The notes: a model not told the origin generated them from the letters alone. 64,000 bases of DNA from Paenibacillus harenae DSM 16969 (GCF_000422465.1 NZ_KE383842.1:765845-829844); one strand, 5' to 3'. Positions 34,397-42,347 are shown, numbered from the stretch's first letter. Numbers and translations are program-made.

Positions 34397-35488
34397 ATGA
34401 CTACTGTAGCGATATTTGGGGTGGGGCTGATCGGAGGCTCCATAGCTCTGAGTTTGAAAGGCAGACCGGATATGAGGGTTATCGGATATTCCAACCGCCC
34501 CTCTTCCGTGGAGAAGTATATGCAGCGGGGCGTCGTCGATTATGCGACGACGTCTAAGCGTGAAGCGGCCGAGCAAGCGGATTTCATCTTTTTGTGCGTG
34601 CCGGTTGGCAATCTGGAGGAAAATCTTCGTGAGCTCGGCGAATTCAATTTGAAGCCGGGCTGCATTATTACGGACGTCGGGAGCACGAAAGCGACAATTA
34701 TGGCATGCGCCCGAACGTTAGAGCTTGGCGAAGCCGTATTCATCGGCGGGCATCCGATGGCGGGTTCGGAGCGGTCAGGCGTTGAGGCGGCTTCCTATCA
34801 TTTGCTCGAGAACGCCTACTACGTGCTGACGCCGGATGAGAAGACGCCAGCCGAAGCCGTAGAACGGTTAACGGAGCTGCTGACCTGGACAAGGGCAAAT
34901 ATCGTGAAGGTGGATGCGATCGCCCACGATGAGATCGTCGGCGCCATTAGCCATTTGCCTCATATGATTGCCGTATCGCTTGTCAATCAAGTGCGCGGTT
35001 ACAGCGAGGGGAACGGCCTCTATGAATCGCTGGCGGCCGGCGGCTTCCGCGATATAACGCGAATCGCTTCAGGCGATCCGGTCGTATGGCGGGATATACT
35101 TATTAATAACCGTACGGTACTTCTGGAACTGCTGCGTGATTGGAGCATGGAAACGGCTAAATTCGCCGATATGCTCGAACGGGAGGACGGCGAGGCGATC
35201 AAGGAAGCCTTCGAGAAGGCGGGAGCCTTCCGCAGCCGAATGCCGGAACGGCGCAAAGGCGTGATCTTATCCGCATACGACTGTTATGTAGACGTTCCGG
35301 ACCATCCGGGCATCATCGGTAAAATTACAAGCGAGCTGGGAAACAGCAGAATCAATTTGAGCAACATCCAAATTATTGAAAGCAGAGAGGACGTACCCGG
35401 CGTTCTCCGGCTTTCGTTCCGTACGCAGGAGGATTTGGATCAGGCGATGCTGCTTCTCGCCGGAAGCGGTTTTGAAGTACACGTATAA
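34397..35488 (+). CDS. tyrA: Prephenate dehydrogenase with ACT domain
   Basis: NAD-dependent step to 4-hydroxyphenylpyruvate. The 363-aa protein opens with a Rossmann motif GVGLIGGSIALSLKG, has the catalytic-histidine block GGHPMAGSERSG and SHLPHMIA, and ends with an ACT regulatory domain (about residues 292-363, YVDVPDHPGIIGKITSELG). In B. subtilis aroE (EPSP synthase) follows; here it does not. Confidence 0.95.
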   Translation: MTTVAIFGVGLIGGSIALSLKGRPDMRVIGYSNRPSSVEKYMQRGVVDYATTSKREAAEQADFIFLCVPVGNLEENLRELGEFNLKPGCIITDVGSTKATIMACARTLELGEAVFIGGHPMAGSERSGVEAASYHLLENAYYVLTPDEKTPAEAVERLTELLTWTRANIVKVDAIAHDEIVGAISHLPHMIAVSLVNQVRGYSEGNGLYESLAAGGFRDITRIASGDPVVWRDILINNRTVLLELLRDWSMETAKFADMLEREDGEAIKEAFEKAGAFRSRMPERRKGVILSAYDCYVDVPDHPGIIGKITSELGNSRINLSNIQIIESREDVPGVLRLSFRTQEDLDQAMLLLAGSGFEVHV

Positions 35489-35516
35489 CGGTTAAACGAA
35501 TGGCAAAGGCAAAAAA

Positions 35517-35556
35517 AAGCGTTTTCAAAATAATTTCGATAATTATGAAAACGCTT
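35517..35556. promoter_or_regulatory. 11-bp inverted repeat abutting the orphan promoter, cre-like arms
   Basis: AAGCGTTTTCA (35517-35527) and TGAAAACGCTT (35546-35556) are perfect arms, with an inner TAATT/AATTA pair. Each arm resembles a CcpA cre half (TGNAANCGN core) but misses the terminal C. Read on the minus strand it is followed by eight T, so it could also terminate minus-strand transcription. Confidence 0.5.
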
Positions 35557-35557
35557 A

Positions 35558-35586
35558 TTGACAACATGGAAGCGTATACATATAAT
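35558..35586 (+). promoter_or_regulatory. Perfect consensus SigA promoter without a gene directly downstream
   Basis: TTGACA (35558-35563), exactly 17 bp, TATAAT (35581-35586). Predicted start near 35593. The next start codon is more than 320 bp away and a terminator intervenes. Confidence 0.85.
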
Positions 35587-35592
35587 AAAAGT

Positions 35593-35675
35593 ACAGTATG
35601 GTTTCTCTCCACTCCTATCCAAATCCTATAGCTCTCATCATGAGCGCTGGCCACTCCTCGGAGTGGTTTTTTTTT
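35593..35675 (+). ncRNA. Candidate small RNA of about 80 nt
   Basis: Bounded by the consensus promoter at 35558-35586 and an intrinsic terminator at 35651-35675. No start codon with a ribosome-binding site is seen. It can form a GCTC/GAGC hairpin (35631-35645) and the terminator stem, and carries two copies of CCACTCC (35609-35615, 35651-35657), pyrimidine-rich stretches that could pair with Shine-Dalgarno sequences. It could instead be an early-terminated leader of the sigma gene. Confidence 0.5.
35651..35675 (+). terminator. Intrinsic terminator of the candidate small RNA
   Basis: CCACTCC (35651-35657), loop TC, GGAGTGG (35660-35666), then nine T. Confidence 0.85.
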
Positions 35676-35848
35676 GTCCATTAAAACATCGGTTCAGGGT
35701 CGAACCCATCCACTTTCATCACCCTAATTTGTAAAAAAATTGTATTATATCCTTTTTGTCGAAAGAGGCAGGAATTTGACCACGTGACACGAATTATATG
35801 TATACTCGTATTTTTCGAATTTTTTATGATATAGACCGCAACTTTTAG

Positions 35849-35886
35849 TTCCCGGGCCGGTACAATATTACTATAAGGCCCGGGAA
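35849..35886. promoter_or_regulatory. Perfect 10-bp palindrome upstream of the sigma factor gene
   Basis: TTCCCGGGCC (35849-35858) and GGCCCGGGAA (35877-35886) flank an AT-rich 18-bp core containing TACAAT. It is either an operator around a promoter core or a hairpin in the leader, 30 bp before the start codon. Confidence 0.55.
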
Positions 35887-35916
35887 TAATCCGCAGGTGG
35901 AGGAGGTTCGCCTGTC

Positions 35917-36510
35917 ATGACTGATTCCCAACTAATACGTGAGATTAAGGATGGCAACGTCGAGCTGTACTCCGAGCTTATGCGACGCTATCAACGGAAG
36001 ATATTAGCCTTTATTTATCATATGCTGAAGAGCTCGAAGCTGGAGCTATTGGCTGAGGATTTATGCTCGGAAACTTTTTATAAAGCTTACCGCAGTCTGC
36101 ATTCGTTCCGGGAGCTGGATGCTTCTTTCTCAACGTGGTTGTATACGATCGCGCGCAACACCGTGTTAAGCGAGTTGCGGAAGCAGAAAACGGCGCATAT
36201 GTCGCTGGACGAATCGGGATTCGAGCCGGTGGCTGCGCTTGATGCGGCGCCGGAGCAGCTTGTGCTGCGAAATGAGCGAATGGCTATGGTCAGAGAGGCT
36301 ATCAATAATTTGCCTGAGAAGCAACGCTCAGCACTTATTCTTCGGGAATATGACCAGCTGGACTATCAAGAAATCGCGAATATATTAGGGCAGACGGTCA
36401 GTTCCGTAAAATCGCTGCTATTCCGGGCCAGGGCAAGCGTGAAGTCGCAGCTGGAACCCTATTTCGGACAGACGCCGCTGATGGAAGAATTCGAAGGGAT
36501 GAATACATGA
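35917..36510 (+). CDS. ECF-type RNA polymerase sigma factor
   Basis: A 197-aa sigma-70 family protein with region 2 (AEDLCSETFYKAYRSLHSF, then STWLYTIARNTVLSELRKQK) and region 4 (LPEKQRSALILREYDQLDYQEIANILGQTVSSVKSLLFRARASVK). Regions 1 and 3 are absent, as in the ECF group. GGAGGAGG precedes the ATG. The stop overlaps the downstream anti-sigma gene, the usual pairing. Its signal and targets are unknown. Confidence 0.92.
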   Translation: MTDSQLIREIKDGNVELYSELMRRYQRKILAFIYHMLKSSKLELLAEDLCSETFYKAYRSLHSFRELDASFSTWLYTIARNTVLSELRKQKTAHMSLDESGFEPVAALDAAPEQLVLRNERMAMVREAINNLPEKQRSALILREYDQLDYQEIANILGQTVSSVKSLLFRARASVKSQLEPYFGQTPLMEEFEGMNT

Positions 36511-37115
36511 TGAATTGCAACGATGCGCAAGACAAATTCGGCGAATATTGGGATTTATCAGAACATGATGAAATCCGGATGGCGGTTGACCGTCATTTAA
36601 TGGAATGCAAAGATTGTGCCGAACAATTTCAGATTTGGGAAGAGAGCGAAGAGCTGATTCGTTTTTTATCCGAAGAAGAAGATGCTATCGGTCCTACGGA
36701 GCATGTAAACCGAAGCGTTATGGAGCGTATTTACGCCGAGCAGTCATGGTTGATGCCGGTTCCTCATAAGAGCTATCAGTTTTCCAAATCGTTTCGCCGC
36801 AATTTCGCGCTGATCGTTGCCGCCTGCATGGCCATGTTTACCTGTGCGTTCTTCATGTTCGTATTTGATAGTCAAGGCAGCGCGTCGCAGGCGCAAGTTT
36901 CGGAGCTATCGGGCTTGATGGATACAGCTAACGTCTCCGGAGACGGATTGGTCGTAAAGGCCGGCGTATTCTCGGAAGTTCCGGTAGCAAGCATAAGCGA
37001 CCCGTTCGTGTTGAAGGTAATTCCGGCGTTTCCTCAATATTATGTAGCTTTATCCTTACTCGGGATCGTCATGACGCTGCTTATCTTGAATTGGCTTTCC
37101 AGAACGCGAAGCTAA
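36507..37115 (+). CDS. Membrane anti-sigma factor with zinc-finger N-terminus
   Basis: A 202-aa protein. The N-terminal domain carries the ZAS zinc motif HLMECKDC (HxxxCxxC). A transmembrane helix spans about residues 96-117 and a second hydrophobic helix lies at the C-terminus (YYVALSLLGIVMTLLILNWL), leaving a roughly 60-residue loop between. It would hold the sigma factor at the membrane until cleaved or rearranged. Overlaps the sigma gene by 4 bases; ATG codons at 36507 and 36510 are both possible starts. Confidence 0.87.
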   Translation: MMNCNDAQDKFGEYWDLSEHDEIRMAVDRHLMECKDCAEQFQIWEESEELIRFLSEEEDAIGPTEHVNRSVMERIYAEQSWLMPVPHKSYQFSKSFRRNFALIVAACMAMFTCAFFMFVFDSQGSASQAQVSELSGLMDTANVSGDGLVVKAGVFSEVPVASISDPFVLKVIPAFPQYYVALSLLGIVMTLLILNWLSRTRS

Positions 37116-37131
37116 TGATAGAAGATTACAG

Positions 37132-37150
37132 AGCTCCTTAGGGAGCTTTT
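37132..37150 (+). terminator. Short intrinsic terminator after the anti-sigma gene
   Basis: AGCTCC (37132-37137), loop TTAG, GGAGCT (37142-37147), then TTTT. Confidence 0.55.
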
Positions 37151-37181
37151 GCTGTTTATAGAGAAGGAGAGGAGCAGAAAG

Positions 37182-37763
37182 ATGCTGATTGGATGGGTAA
37201 GACACGGGAAGACGGATTGGAACGCGGAAGGAAGAATACAAGGACAGACAGATATTCCTTTAAATGAGGAAGGCATTCGGCAAGCCCATGCGCTTGCCGC
37301 ACGCCTGAGCAGTGAAGAACGGCTGTGGGACGCGGTTGCTGCAAGCGATTTGCAGCGGGCGTATAAGACAGCTGGCATAATTGCGGACCGCCTTGAAATC
37401 CCGCTGTTGGAAGGCGATCTGCGCCTGCGTGAGCGATATTTCGGCGAAGCGGAAGGCATGAAGGAGCAGGAAAGGCATGATCGCTGGGGCAAGGATTGGA
37501 GAAGCGCCGCGAAGGGCGTGGAGCCATCAGCCGATGTGAAGGCGCGCGGATTAAAAGCGCTTAAGGATTTGCAGTCGGAGCATCAAGGACGAAATTTGCT
37601 TGTCGTCTCGCACGGCAGCTTGCTGGCTGATATTCTGACTGAGCTTTGTCCGGAGCTGGCGGATGAGCACTTGCACAATCTTTCCTACTCCATTTTGGAG
37701 CATCAGAATAATAAGTGGCAGCCAAGGCTTTATAACTGTATTCAACATCTGAATGGACTGTAA
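37182..37763 (+). CDS. Histidine phosphatase family protein
   Basis: A 193-aa phosphoglycerate-mutase-like protein from the ATG at 37182. The catalytic RHG motif is at residues 7-9 (WVRHGKTDWNAEGRIQG), the second histidine in VVSHGSLLADIL, and SDLQRAYKTA supplies the phosphate-pocket arginine. Substrate unknown; relatives include broad phosphatases and alpha-ribazole phosphatase. An IS element begins 30 bp after its stop. It is complete. Confidence 0.88.
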   Translation: MLIGWVRHGKTDWNAEGRIQGQTDIPLNEEGIRQAHALAARLSSEERLWDAVAASDLQRAYKTAGIIADRLEIPLLEGDLRLRERYFGEAEGMKEQERHDRWGKDWRSAAKGVEPSADVKARGLKALKDLQSEHQGRNLLVVSHGSLLADILTELCPELADEHLHNLSYSILEHQNNKWQPRLYNCIQHLNGL

Positions 37764-37839
37764 TCTGAAGTGAAGGACTCTCTCCGAAACAATGAACTGT
37801 GACCCGGATTGTAGACGAATAAAATAAAGAGCCCTAAGC

Positions 37840-38682
37840 TCAACTAGCAAGTAGTTGACCTCTGAATTCATCGGGGGTCATCTTTTTTAATGTCCACTGG
37901 TATCTTTCTGAGTTGTAGTAGCTGATGTAATCCCTAACTCGAACTCGTACCTCCTCAATCGTTTGGCAATCGATAAAATCAACCTCGTCTTTCATATGAC
38001 CGAAGAACGACTCCATAGGGGCGTTGTCCCAACAGTTGCCTCTGCGCGACATCGATTGCTTAAAACCCGCCTCCGCTATGAAATGACGGGTTTTAGGATG
38101 TGTATAATGCATCCCTTGATCGGAGTGTATAATGGCCTCCGGATGGAGATTCCCGTCCAATCGCTCTAAAAGGCGATGAAGTGTCCGTTCAACAATAGGA
38201 AGTTCAAGCGTGGCTGCCACGCATTCGGCAAGGATCTGTCTGGTAGCACCATCCTTTACACAGGAAAGGTATGCCCACTGACCGCCTCCATAACGTAAAT
38301 AAGTGATGTCTGTGAGAAATACTTTCTCGGGCTCACCTTGATCAAACTGGCGCTCTAGCAGGTTAGGGCACGTCTGGTGTTCGTGAGTTGCCTTGGCCAT
38401 CTTCCGGTATGGGTTAGCCTGCCGTATGACCGCGACTAGGCCTGCCTTGCGCATGAGACGCCGAATCTTCTTGTGATTCATGATGACATGGCTTATTTGC
38501 TCAAGACGCATTTTTATGACCAGCGCACCGGCTTTGCCGTTCAGTGCCTCAAAGTGGTGTCTGATAAGAACGATGTCCTCTTCGTCAGCCGCTGCCCGAA
38601 TTTGGCATTGATCCTCGGTTGCAAGCCATCTGTAGTAACCGCTCGGACTTACATCCACAAGCTCACACAGATAACGCGTCAT
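37840..38682 (-). CDS. IS3-family transposase OrfB (DDE integrase)
   Basis: A 280-aa frame from an ATG at 38682, but the frame is open further upstream to the slippery site, so the working product is probably the OrfAB fusion of about 444 aa. The rve integrase triad is present: D in VFLTDITYL, D in IHSDQGMHY, E in APMESFFGHMK. The N-terminal HTH_21 segment precedes it. No internal stop. Confidence 0.93.
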   Translation of the reverse strand: MTRYLCELVDVSPSGYYRWLATEDQCQIRAAADEEDIVLIRHHFEALNGKAGALVIKMRLEQISHVIMNHKKIRRLMRKAGLVAVIRQANPYRKMAKATHEHQTCPNLLERQFDQGEPEKVFLTDITYLRYGGGQWAYLSCVKDGATRQILAECVAATLELPIVERTLHRLLERLDGNLHPEAIIHSDQGMHYTHPKTRHFIAEAGFKQSMSRRGNCWDNAPMESFFGHMKDEVDFIDCQTIEEVRVRVRDYISYYNSERYQWTLKKMTPDEFRGQLLAS

Positions 38683-38741
38683 GCGTTTTAGGCCATATGC
38701 CCGAATGGTACGGTTGATGATTTCAAAGCGCTCAGCGGCCG

Positions 38742-39173
38742 TTAGCGCTTCTTCTTCTGCCGCTCGAGCGCTTCGACCTTTTTTAGCAAATCCACCTGCG
38801 CTTCAAGCAGTTTGATCTTGGCCTGGGCTCGCTTTAACTCTTCTTCCACCGACAACTCACCAGCCGGCTTTCGACCTGCGCTGTTCTTACCGCGCCGTTC
38901 AGTAGCCAACCCTTCTTCGCCGTACAGATCGTTTGTTTCGCGCCAACGCTTTAAGCTTTTTTTCGGCTTTTGATGTCCGATGACATCGAGGTCGAAGCCT
39001 GCACGAATAAAAATCTCCGAAGGCAGCTGCCCCGCCTTGTAGGCTTGAAGAGCCTCCAATTTAAACGCAGGCGTGTACGTAATGGCTGACTCCGACGCCT
39101 TTTGAACGTTGGGGTTTGCTTCCAACTTTCGTATCTGCTCCTCCGTAAAAACGATTCGTTTCAACTTTCCCAT
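38742..39173 (-). CDS. IS3-family transposase OrfA
   Basis: From the ATG at 39173 (AGGAGTGAGG upstream on that strand) the product is 143 aa, with a helix-turn-helix N-terminus (FTEEQIRKLEANPNVQ...) and a leucine-zipper-like end (LKRAQAKIKLLEAQVDLLKK). The sequence A AAA AAG (38784 to 38778, minus strand) lies in the zero frame near its end. Confidence 0.9.
   Translation of the reverse strand: MGKLKRIVFTEEQIRKLEANPNVQKASESAITYTPAFKLEALQAYKAGQLPSEIFIRAGFDLDVIGHQKPKKSLKRWRETNDLYGEEGLATERRGKNSAGRKPAGELSVEEELKRAQAKIKLLEAQVDLLKKVEALERQKKKR
38778..38784 (-). other. Programmed -1 frameshift site of the IS element
   Basis: Minus-strand heptamer A AAA AAG in the OrfA frame. A -1 slip continues into the OrfB frame (…GRSARAAEEEALTAAERFE…MTRYLCELVD). 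A few nt downstream AAGCGCTC and GCGGC can pair with GCCGC and GAGCGCTT, a stimulatory stem of 13 bp. Confidence 0.85.
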
Positions 39174-39502
39174 GACCTCACTCCTCTTCCCAGTATCTCG
39201 ATTAAAACACAAATGACCCACAAGAGGGTCACTTTTTTCAAAGTGTCCTTCTTACGGGTCACAGTTCACAAGGGGAGGGTTCTTTTTTTAAAAAATCGTC
39301 CTCAGATAGGACGCCGTCAGGCGTTTCTGCTTGTGACCTCATCGTGAATTTATAAGTTTCCTAGGAAATCGGAAGTACGAGGTTATAAAATAAATCATAT
39401 TTTCCCATAATGGTACTAACAAACGCTTATCCACCGCATAAAAGGCTGAAGTAGCGAGTCCCTTTTCATCGAAAGCCGGACTCAAGTGGAAAGGAGAGAG
39501 CT

Positions 39503-40690
39503 ATGAATTTATCGGATATGCTAGGTTACGCAGATATACAGCAGCTTAGCAGAATTGCAGATGTTTACCGATGCGAGTGCAATGGAAACTCCAAAAACGA
39601 TTTGATTCAATCCATTCTCTCTACTGTAAGTCGAAACGATGTCTTTGAAGCGCAAATCAGCAGCATGAAGCTTGAGGACCTGCGATTTCTGAATTCCTTA
39701 CTGTTCGAGACGCGAAACTCCTTCAGCCTAGAGGACTTGATTGCGCGCGTGCAGCACAGCAGATTTGGCGAAGGGTCTGCGGAAGCGAAGGCAGAGACAG
39801 AACCGGTTAAAAAAACAAAAAAGAGCAAAAGAAAGTCCGGGACCGACGAAAAGCCGTTAAGCCCAAGAGAGATGATTGCCAAGTTTAAGCACCAAGGCTG
39901 GCTGTTTAACGGTTTTAGCGGACCGAACCGCTATTTGTTTCAAGTGCCCAACGATCTAAAGTCCCGGTTTCGCGAGACGCTGGCAAGACGGTTCGCGGCA
40001 AATCTTATCTACACGGAAGAACCGCCGGTGTACCGGGATGAACAGCTGCTCATTCATGATGATATCACCCAGTTTCTTCATTACTCCTATCACAATGAAG
40101 TGCAGCTGACGGCCGACGGATCCATGTATAAACGTTTTACGCAGCAAATCCTGGACCGGTTCGGCGTTCAGGAAGAGATGCCGGCCAAAGGAGCCTGGCG
40201 CTTCGGATACGGCAGGCATTTCAACCATTATCCGAACCGATTCTCGTTCATCTACGATTACTCCCTGGCGAGCAAATACATAAATGAGAGTCAAACGGTA
40301 TTGGGATTATTGCCGGCGGGAGAGGAAAGGCTTGTCTCAAGACCTCCCGGCGAACCGGAGCAGCTTTATCGTTTCTGGCTGAAGCTGTACAAAGGGCCGG
40401 TCACGAATATTCTCGCGCTTGTTCATTGGATAGACTCGCTTGCGGTGCAATGGGTGACGGTCGAGTCGCTGCGAGAGGTGCTCGTGCCTTTCATCAAGCC
40501 TTATTATTACGACGACGCGAATACGATATTGGAGCAGCGGATCCTGACCATGATGGTTCACCTTGGCATGCTGCGGTTAGGCGAGCATCCGATTCACGGC
40601 GCCGTCGTCAAAATGACGAAAGCGGGAAGAGCGCTTGTCGCTGGAGTTGGCATGGACGAGCAAAAGCCGGTTTCATCGCGCCAGCTATAA
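39503..40690 (+). CDS. Hypothetical protein, possible helicase-associated (XPB/Ssl2 N-terminal-like) fold
   Basis: A 395-aa soluble protein I do not firmly recognise. The N-terminus (LGYADIQQLSRIADVYRCECNGNSKNDLIQSIL) looks like a SAP-type DNA-binding helix pair. A lysine-rich linker (KKTKKSKRKSG, about residues 93-106) follows. The middle segment VQLTADGSMYKRFTQQILDRFGV and the C-terminal winged-helix-like GMLRLGE...KMTKAGRALV recall the helicase-associated domain found in XPB-like proteins, but no helicase motor is present. Good AAAGGAGAG Shine-Dalgarno. The region upstream holds the IS end and no promoter I can defend. Confidence 0.7.
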   Translation: MNLSDMLGYADIQQLSRIADVYRCECNGNSKNDLIQSILSTVSRNDVFEAQISSMKLEDLRFLNSLLFETRNSFSLEDLIARVQHSRFGEGSAEAKAETEPVKKTKKSKRKSGTDEKPLSPREMIAKFKHQGWLFNGFSGPNRYLFQVPNDLKSRFRETLARRFAANLIYTEEPPVYRDEQLLIHDDITQFLHYSYHNEVQLTADGSMYKRFTQQILDRFGVQEEMPAKGAWRFGYGRHFNHYPNRFSFIYDYSLASKYINESQTVLGLLPAGEERLVSRPPGEPEQLYRFWLKLYKGPVTNILALVHWIDSLAVQWVTVESLREVLVPFIKPYYYDDANTILEQRILTMMVHLGMLRLGEHPIHGAVVKMTKAGRALVAGVGMDEQKPVSSRQL

Positions 40691-40786
40691 AGCACGCATT
40701 TGGTGCTGGTCGGAATATAAGGTAGAGTATAAGATACAAGATGCTTATGCGAGCTTATAATTCGATGCAGAAGGAGCGGATGATAC

Positions 40787-41293
40787 ATGTTATTGCCGTA
40801 CAAAGGCATCCTGCCTGCCATTCACGAGGATGTTTACATAGCGGAAGGCGCAAAAATTATAGGGGACGTCGCCATTGCACAGCGAAGCACTGTCTGGTTT
40901 AACGCCGTGCTGCGCGGCGACCTTGCCCCGATTAGAATCGGCCGCAGCTGCAACCTGCAGGACGGAACGATCGGCCATGTTAATATAAACCAACCCCTGC
41001 TGATAGAAGATGAGGTTTCCGTCGGACATGGCGCCATTATACATGGCTGCACGATAGGCAGAGGCACATTAATCGGAATGGGGGCAATCGTACTTAACGG
41101 CGCAGACATTGGTGAATATGCTTTAGTAGGAGCCGGTTCGATTGTTACAGAGAATAAAAAAATACCACCCTATACTCTTTCAATTGGTTCACCCGCCAAA
41201 GTCGTAAGAGAATTAACAGAAGATGATTTGCAGCGAATGAAAAGAACGATGGAGAGCTACGTGACGAAAGGAATAGAATATAGGATCTCTTAA
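40787..41293 (+). CDS. Gamma-class carbonic anhydrase family protein
   Basis: A 168-aa left-handed beta-helix protein with hexapeptide repeats (IGRSCNLQDGTIGHV, IEDEVSVGHGAIIHGCTIGRGTLIGMGAIVLNGADIGEYALV). The three metal-ligand histidines are at the usual places: GHV, GHG and HGC. A C-terminal amphipathic helix follows. The family includes carbonic anhydrases and relatives of unproven activity, such as B. subtilis YtoA. Enzyme activity is not certain. Confidence 0.88.
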   Translation: MLLPYKGILPAIHEDVYIAEGAKIIGDVAIAQRSTVWFNAVLRGDLAPIRIGRSCNLQDGTIGHVNINQPLLIEDEVSVGHGAIIHGCTIGRGTLIGMGAIVLNGADIGEYALVGAGSIVTENKKIPPYTLSIGSPAKVVRELTEDDLQRMKRTMESYVTKGIEYRIS

Positions 41294-41315
41294 CGCCGGT
41301 TTGGAGGTGTATCCT

Positions 41316-41498
41316 ATGGACAAAATGAAGGTAACGTATGAAGCCATGCTCGGTCTGGCTGCGGAATTCGTGCTCGATGAAGCGGTGCTGAAGTTTCAGA
41401 CGAATCAAATTTATGCTGCAATCGATAAAGCGCTGGCGGCAGGCGACGAGGATACGTTTTACCGTCTTGCGAAACAGTTGAATGCTTTAAAAAGATAG
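41316..41498 (+). CDS. Stand-alone IDEAL-domain protein
   Basis: A 60-aa protein from the ATG at 41316 (TTGGAGGTG 8 or so nt upstream). It contains AEFVLDEAVLKFQTNQIYAAIDKALAAGDEDTFYRLAKQLNAL, an IDEAL-type domain found at the C-terminus of B. subtilis YpiB and other proteins. The UPF0302 part of YpiB is missing, so this is a lone domain. Role unknown. Confidence 0.72.
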   Translation: MDKMKVTYEAMLGLAAEFVLDEAVLKFQTNQIYAAIDKALAAGDEDTFYRLAKQLNALKR

Positions 41499-41538
41499 TT
41501 TCTTTCTGCTAGATTAACTTTCTGGCGGGGAGTGGCGA

Positions 41539-41593
41539 AAGCTTCCATGTACGGGCGGACAGAGTTGTCCCTCCGGCATGGAGGCTTTTTTTT
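41539..41593 (+). terminator. Intrinsic terminator after the IDEAL gene
   Basis: AAGCTTCCATG pairs with CATGGAGGCTT across a 27-nt loop, followed by eight T. Confidence 0.85.
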
Positions 41594-41684
41594 GAATCTA
41601 AGGATTGGCAAGGGGAAGGAAGAACGTTAACATAGGAGAAGCGAAGTTTTGCTTCACAATAATATTTGGAGTGGGATGGGGAGC

Positions 41685-42107
41685 ATGAAGTTTAGTGAAA
41701 TTACAGCCGATCAGTGGGACGAACTGAGTCCTTACTTGGATACCTGCCTCCTGCCCGTGACGGGCATGGCGGGCGGTGAGAAGCCCTATGAGGCGACAGA
41801 ATGGCTGGAGCGATTGAGAGACATGATGGATTTAATCGAAATTCCGTTTAAGGGCAGAGTTGTCACATACCCGGCTTGGCATTATATTACCGGCAGCGGA
41901 AATTTACCGGAGATGGTGAACGAGTGGTGCGAATCCGCCAAGCGGGCGGGATTTCGTTATGCGATCGTAGTGACGGCGAACAAGGAGCTGGAGCTGGCTT
42001 GCCCGGCCATGAATTTAAGCTTTCTTCCGAATGAAGACGGCAGCTTGCCGGCACAGGCCGACGTGTCGGACGCCATTCGTTCGATGTGGAACGGACAAGC
42101 CGTCTGA
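41685..42107 (+). CDS. ypiF: DUF2487 protein (YpiF)
   Basis: A 140-aa soluble protein from the ATG at 41685 (ATGGGGAGC Shine-Dalgarno). It matches YpiF by position directly upstream of the qcr operon and by size. The segment RVVTYPAWHYITG... and the C-terminal FLPNEDGSLP are distinctive, but I know of no activity. The longer frame opening at 41649 lacks a ribosome-binding site. Confidence 0.78.
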   Translation: MKFSEITADQWDELSPYLDTCLLPVTGMAGGEKPYEATEWLERLRDMMDLIEIPFKGRVVTYPAWHYITGSGNLPEMVNEWCESAKRAGFRYAIVVTANKELELACPAMNLSFLPNEDGSLPAQADVSDAIRSMWNGQAV

Positions 42108-42237
42108 CAGATTGGAAATTCCGAATAATATGTTCTTATTTTGGGGAAAACAAATGCCAGACAAGATCAAATGTGACAAAATAATAACAAATTATTGAAC
42201 GGCTTTTTGATAACGACGCAAATGTATGGCCATATTC

Positions 42238-42266
42238 TTGACGCTCCCAAGCACCTAGGCTATTAT
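42238..42266 (+). promoter_or_regulatory. SigA-type promoter of qcrABC
   Basis: TTGACG (42238-42243), 17-bp spacer, TATTAT (42261-42266), 80 bp before qcrA. The rest of 42108-42347 shows no gene or terminator. Confidence 0.7.
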
Positions 42267-42347
42267 AAGTTATGTCCTAGTTCGTCATGTGTTTTTGCCG
42301 TGCGGCAAGACGCGAGATATGGTTGGCAAAGGGGGTTAGAACAGAAG

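Larger units (their letters stand above)
35489..35916 (+). other. Gene-free 428-bp interval with promoter, terminator and inverted repeats
   Basis: No credible protein gene on either strand. It holds an inverted repeat (35517-35556), a full consensus promoter (35558-35586), a terminator (35651-35675) and a second perfect palindrome (35849-35886). Each is listed separately. Confidence 0.8.
37793..39268 (-). mobile_element. IS3-family insertion sequence, 1476 bp, apparently intact
   Basis: Terminal inverted repeats TGAACTGTGACCCG (37793-37806) and CGGGTCACAGTTCA (39255-39268) match over 14 bp and have the TG...CA ends of IS3-family elements. The bases CAA flank both sides (37790-37792 and 39269-39271), a likely 3-bp target duplication. 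Two overlapping transposase frames lie on the minus strand with an A6G slippery site between them. It is inserted between the phosphatase gene and the unknown gene at 39503, damaging neither. Confidence 0.93.

Noticed and set aside
38682-38787. IS transposase as a broken (frameshifted) pseudogene
   Set aside because: The frame change coincides with an A6G heptamer and a downstream stem, the normal programmed arrangement, and all catalytic residues are present.
41641-41660. Another copy of the hbs-leader repeat
   Set aside because: Only a short AAGTTTTGCT match; the rest of the unit is absent, so chance similarity.
42120-42200. Rex or FNR operator upstream of qcrA
   Set aside because: Half-site-like TGTGA and ACAA fragments occur, but they do not form a proper inverted repeat at the required spacing.
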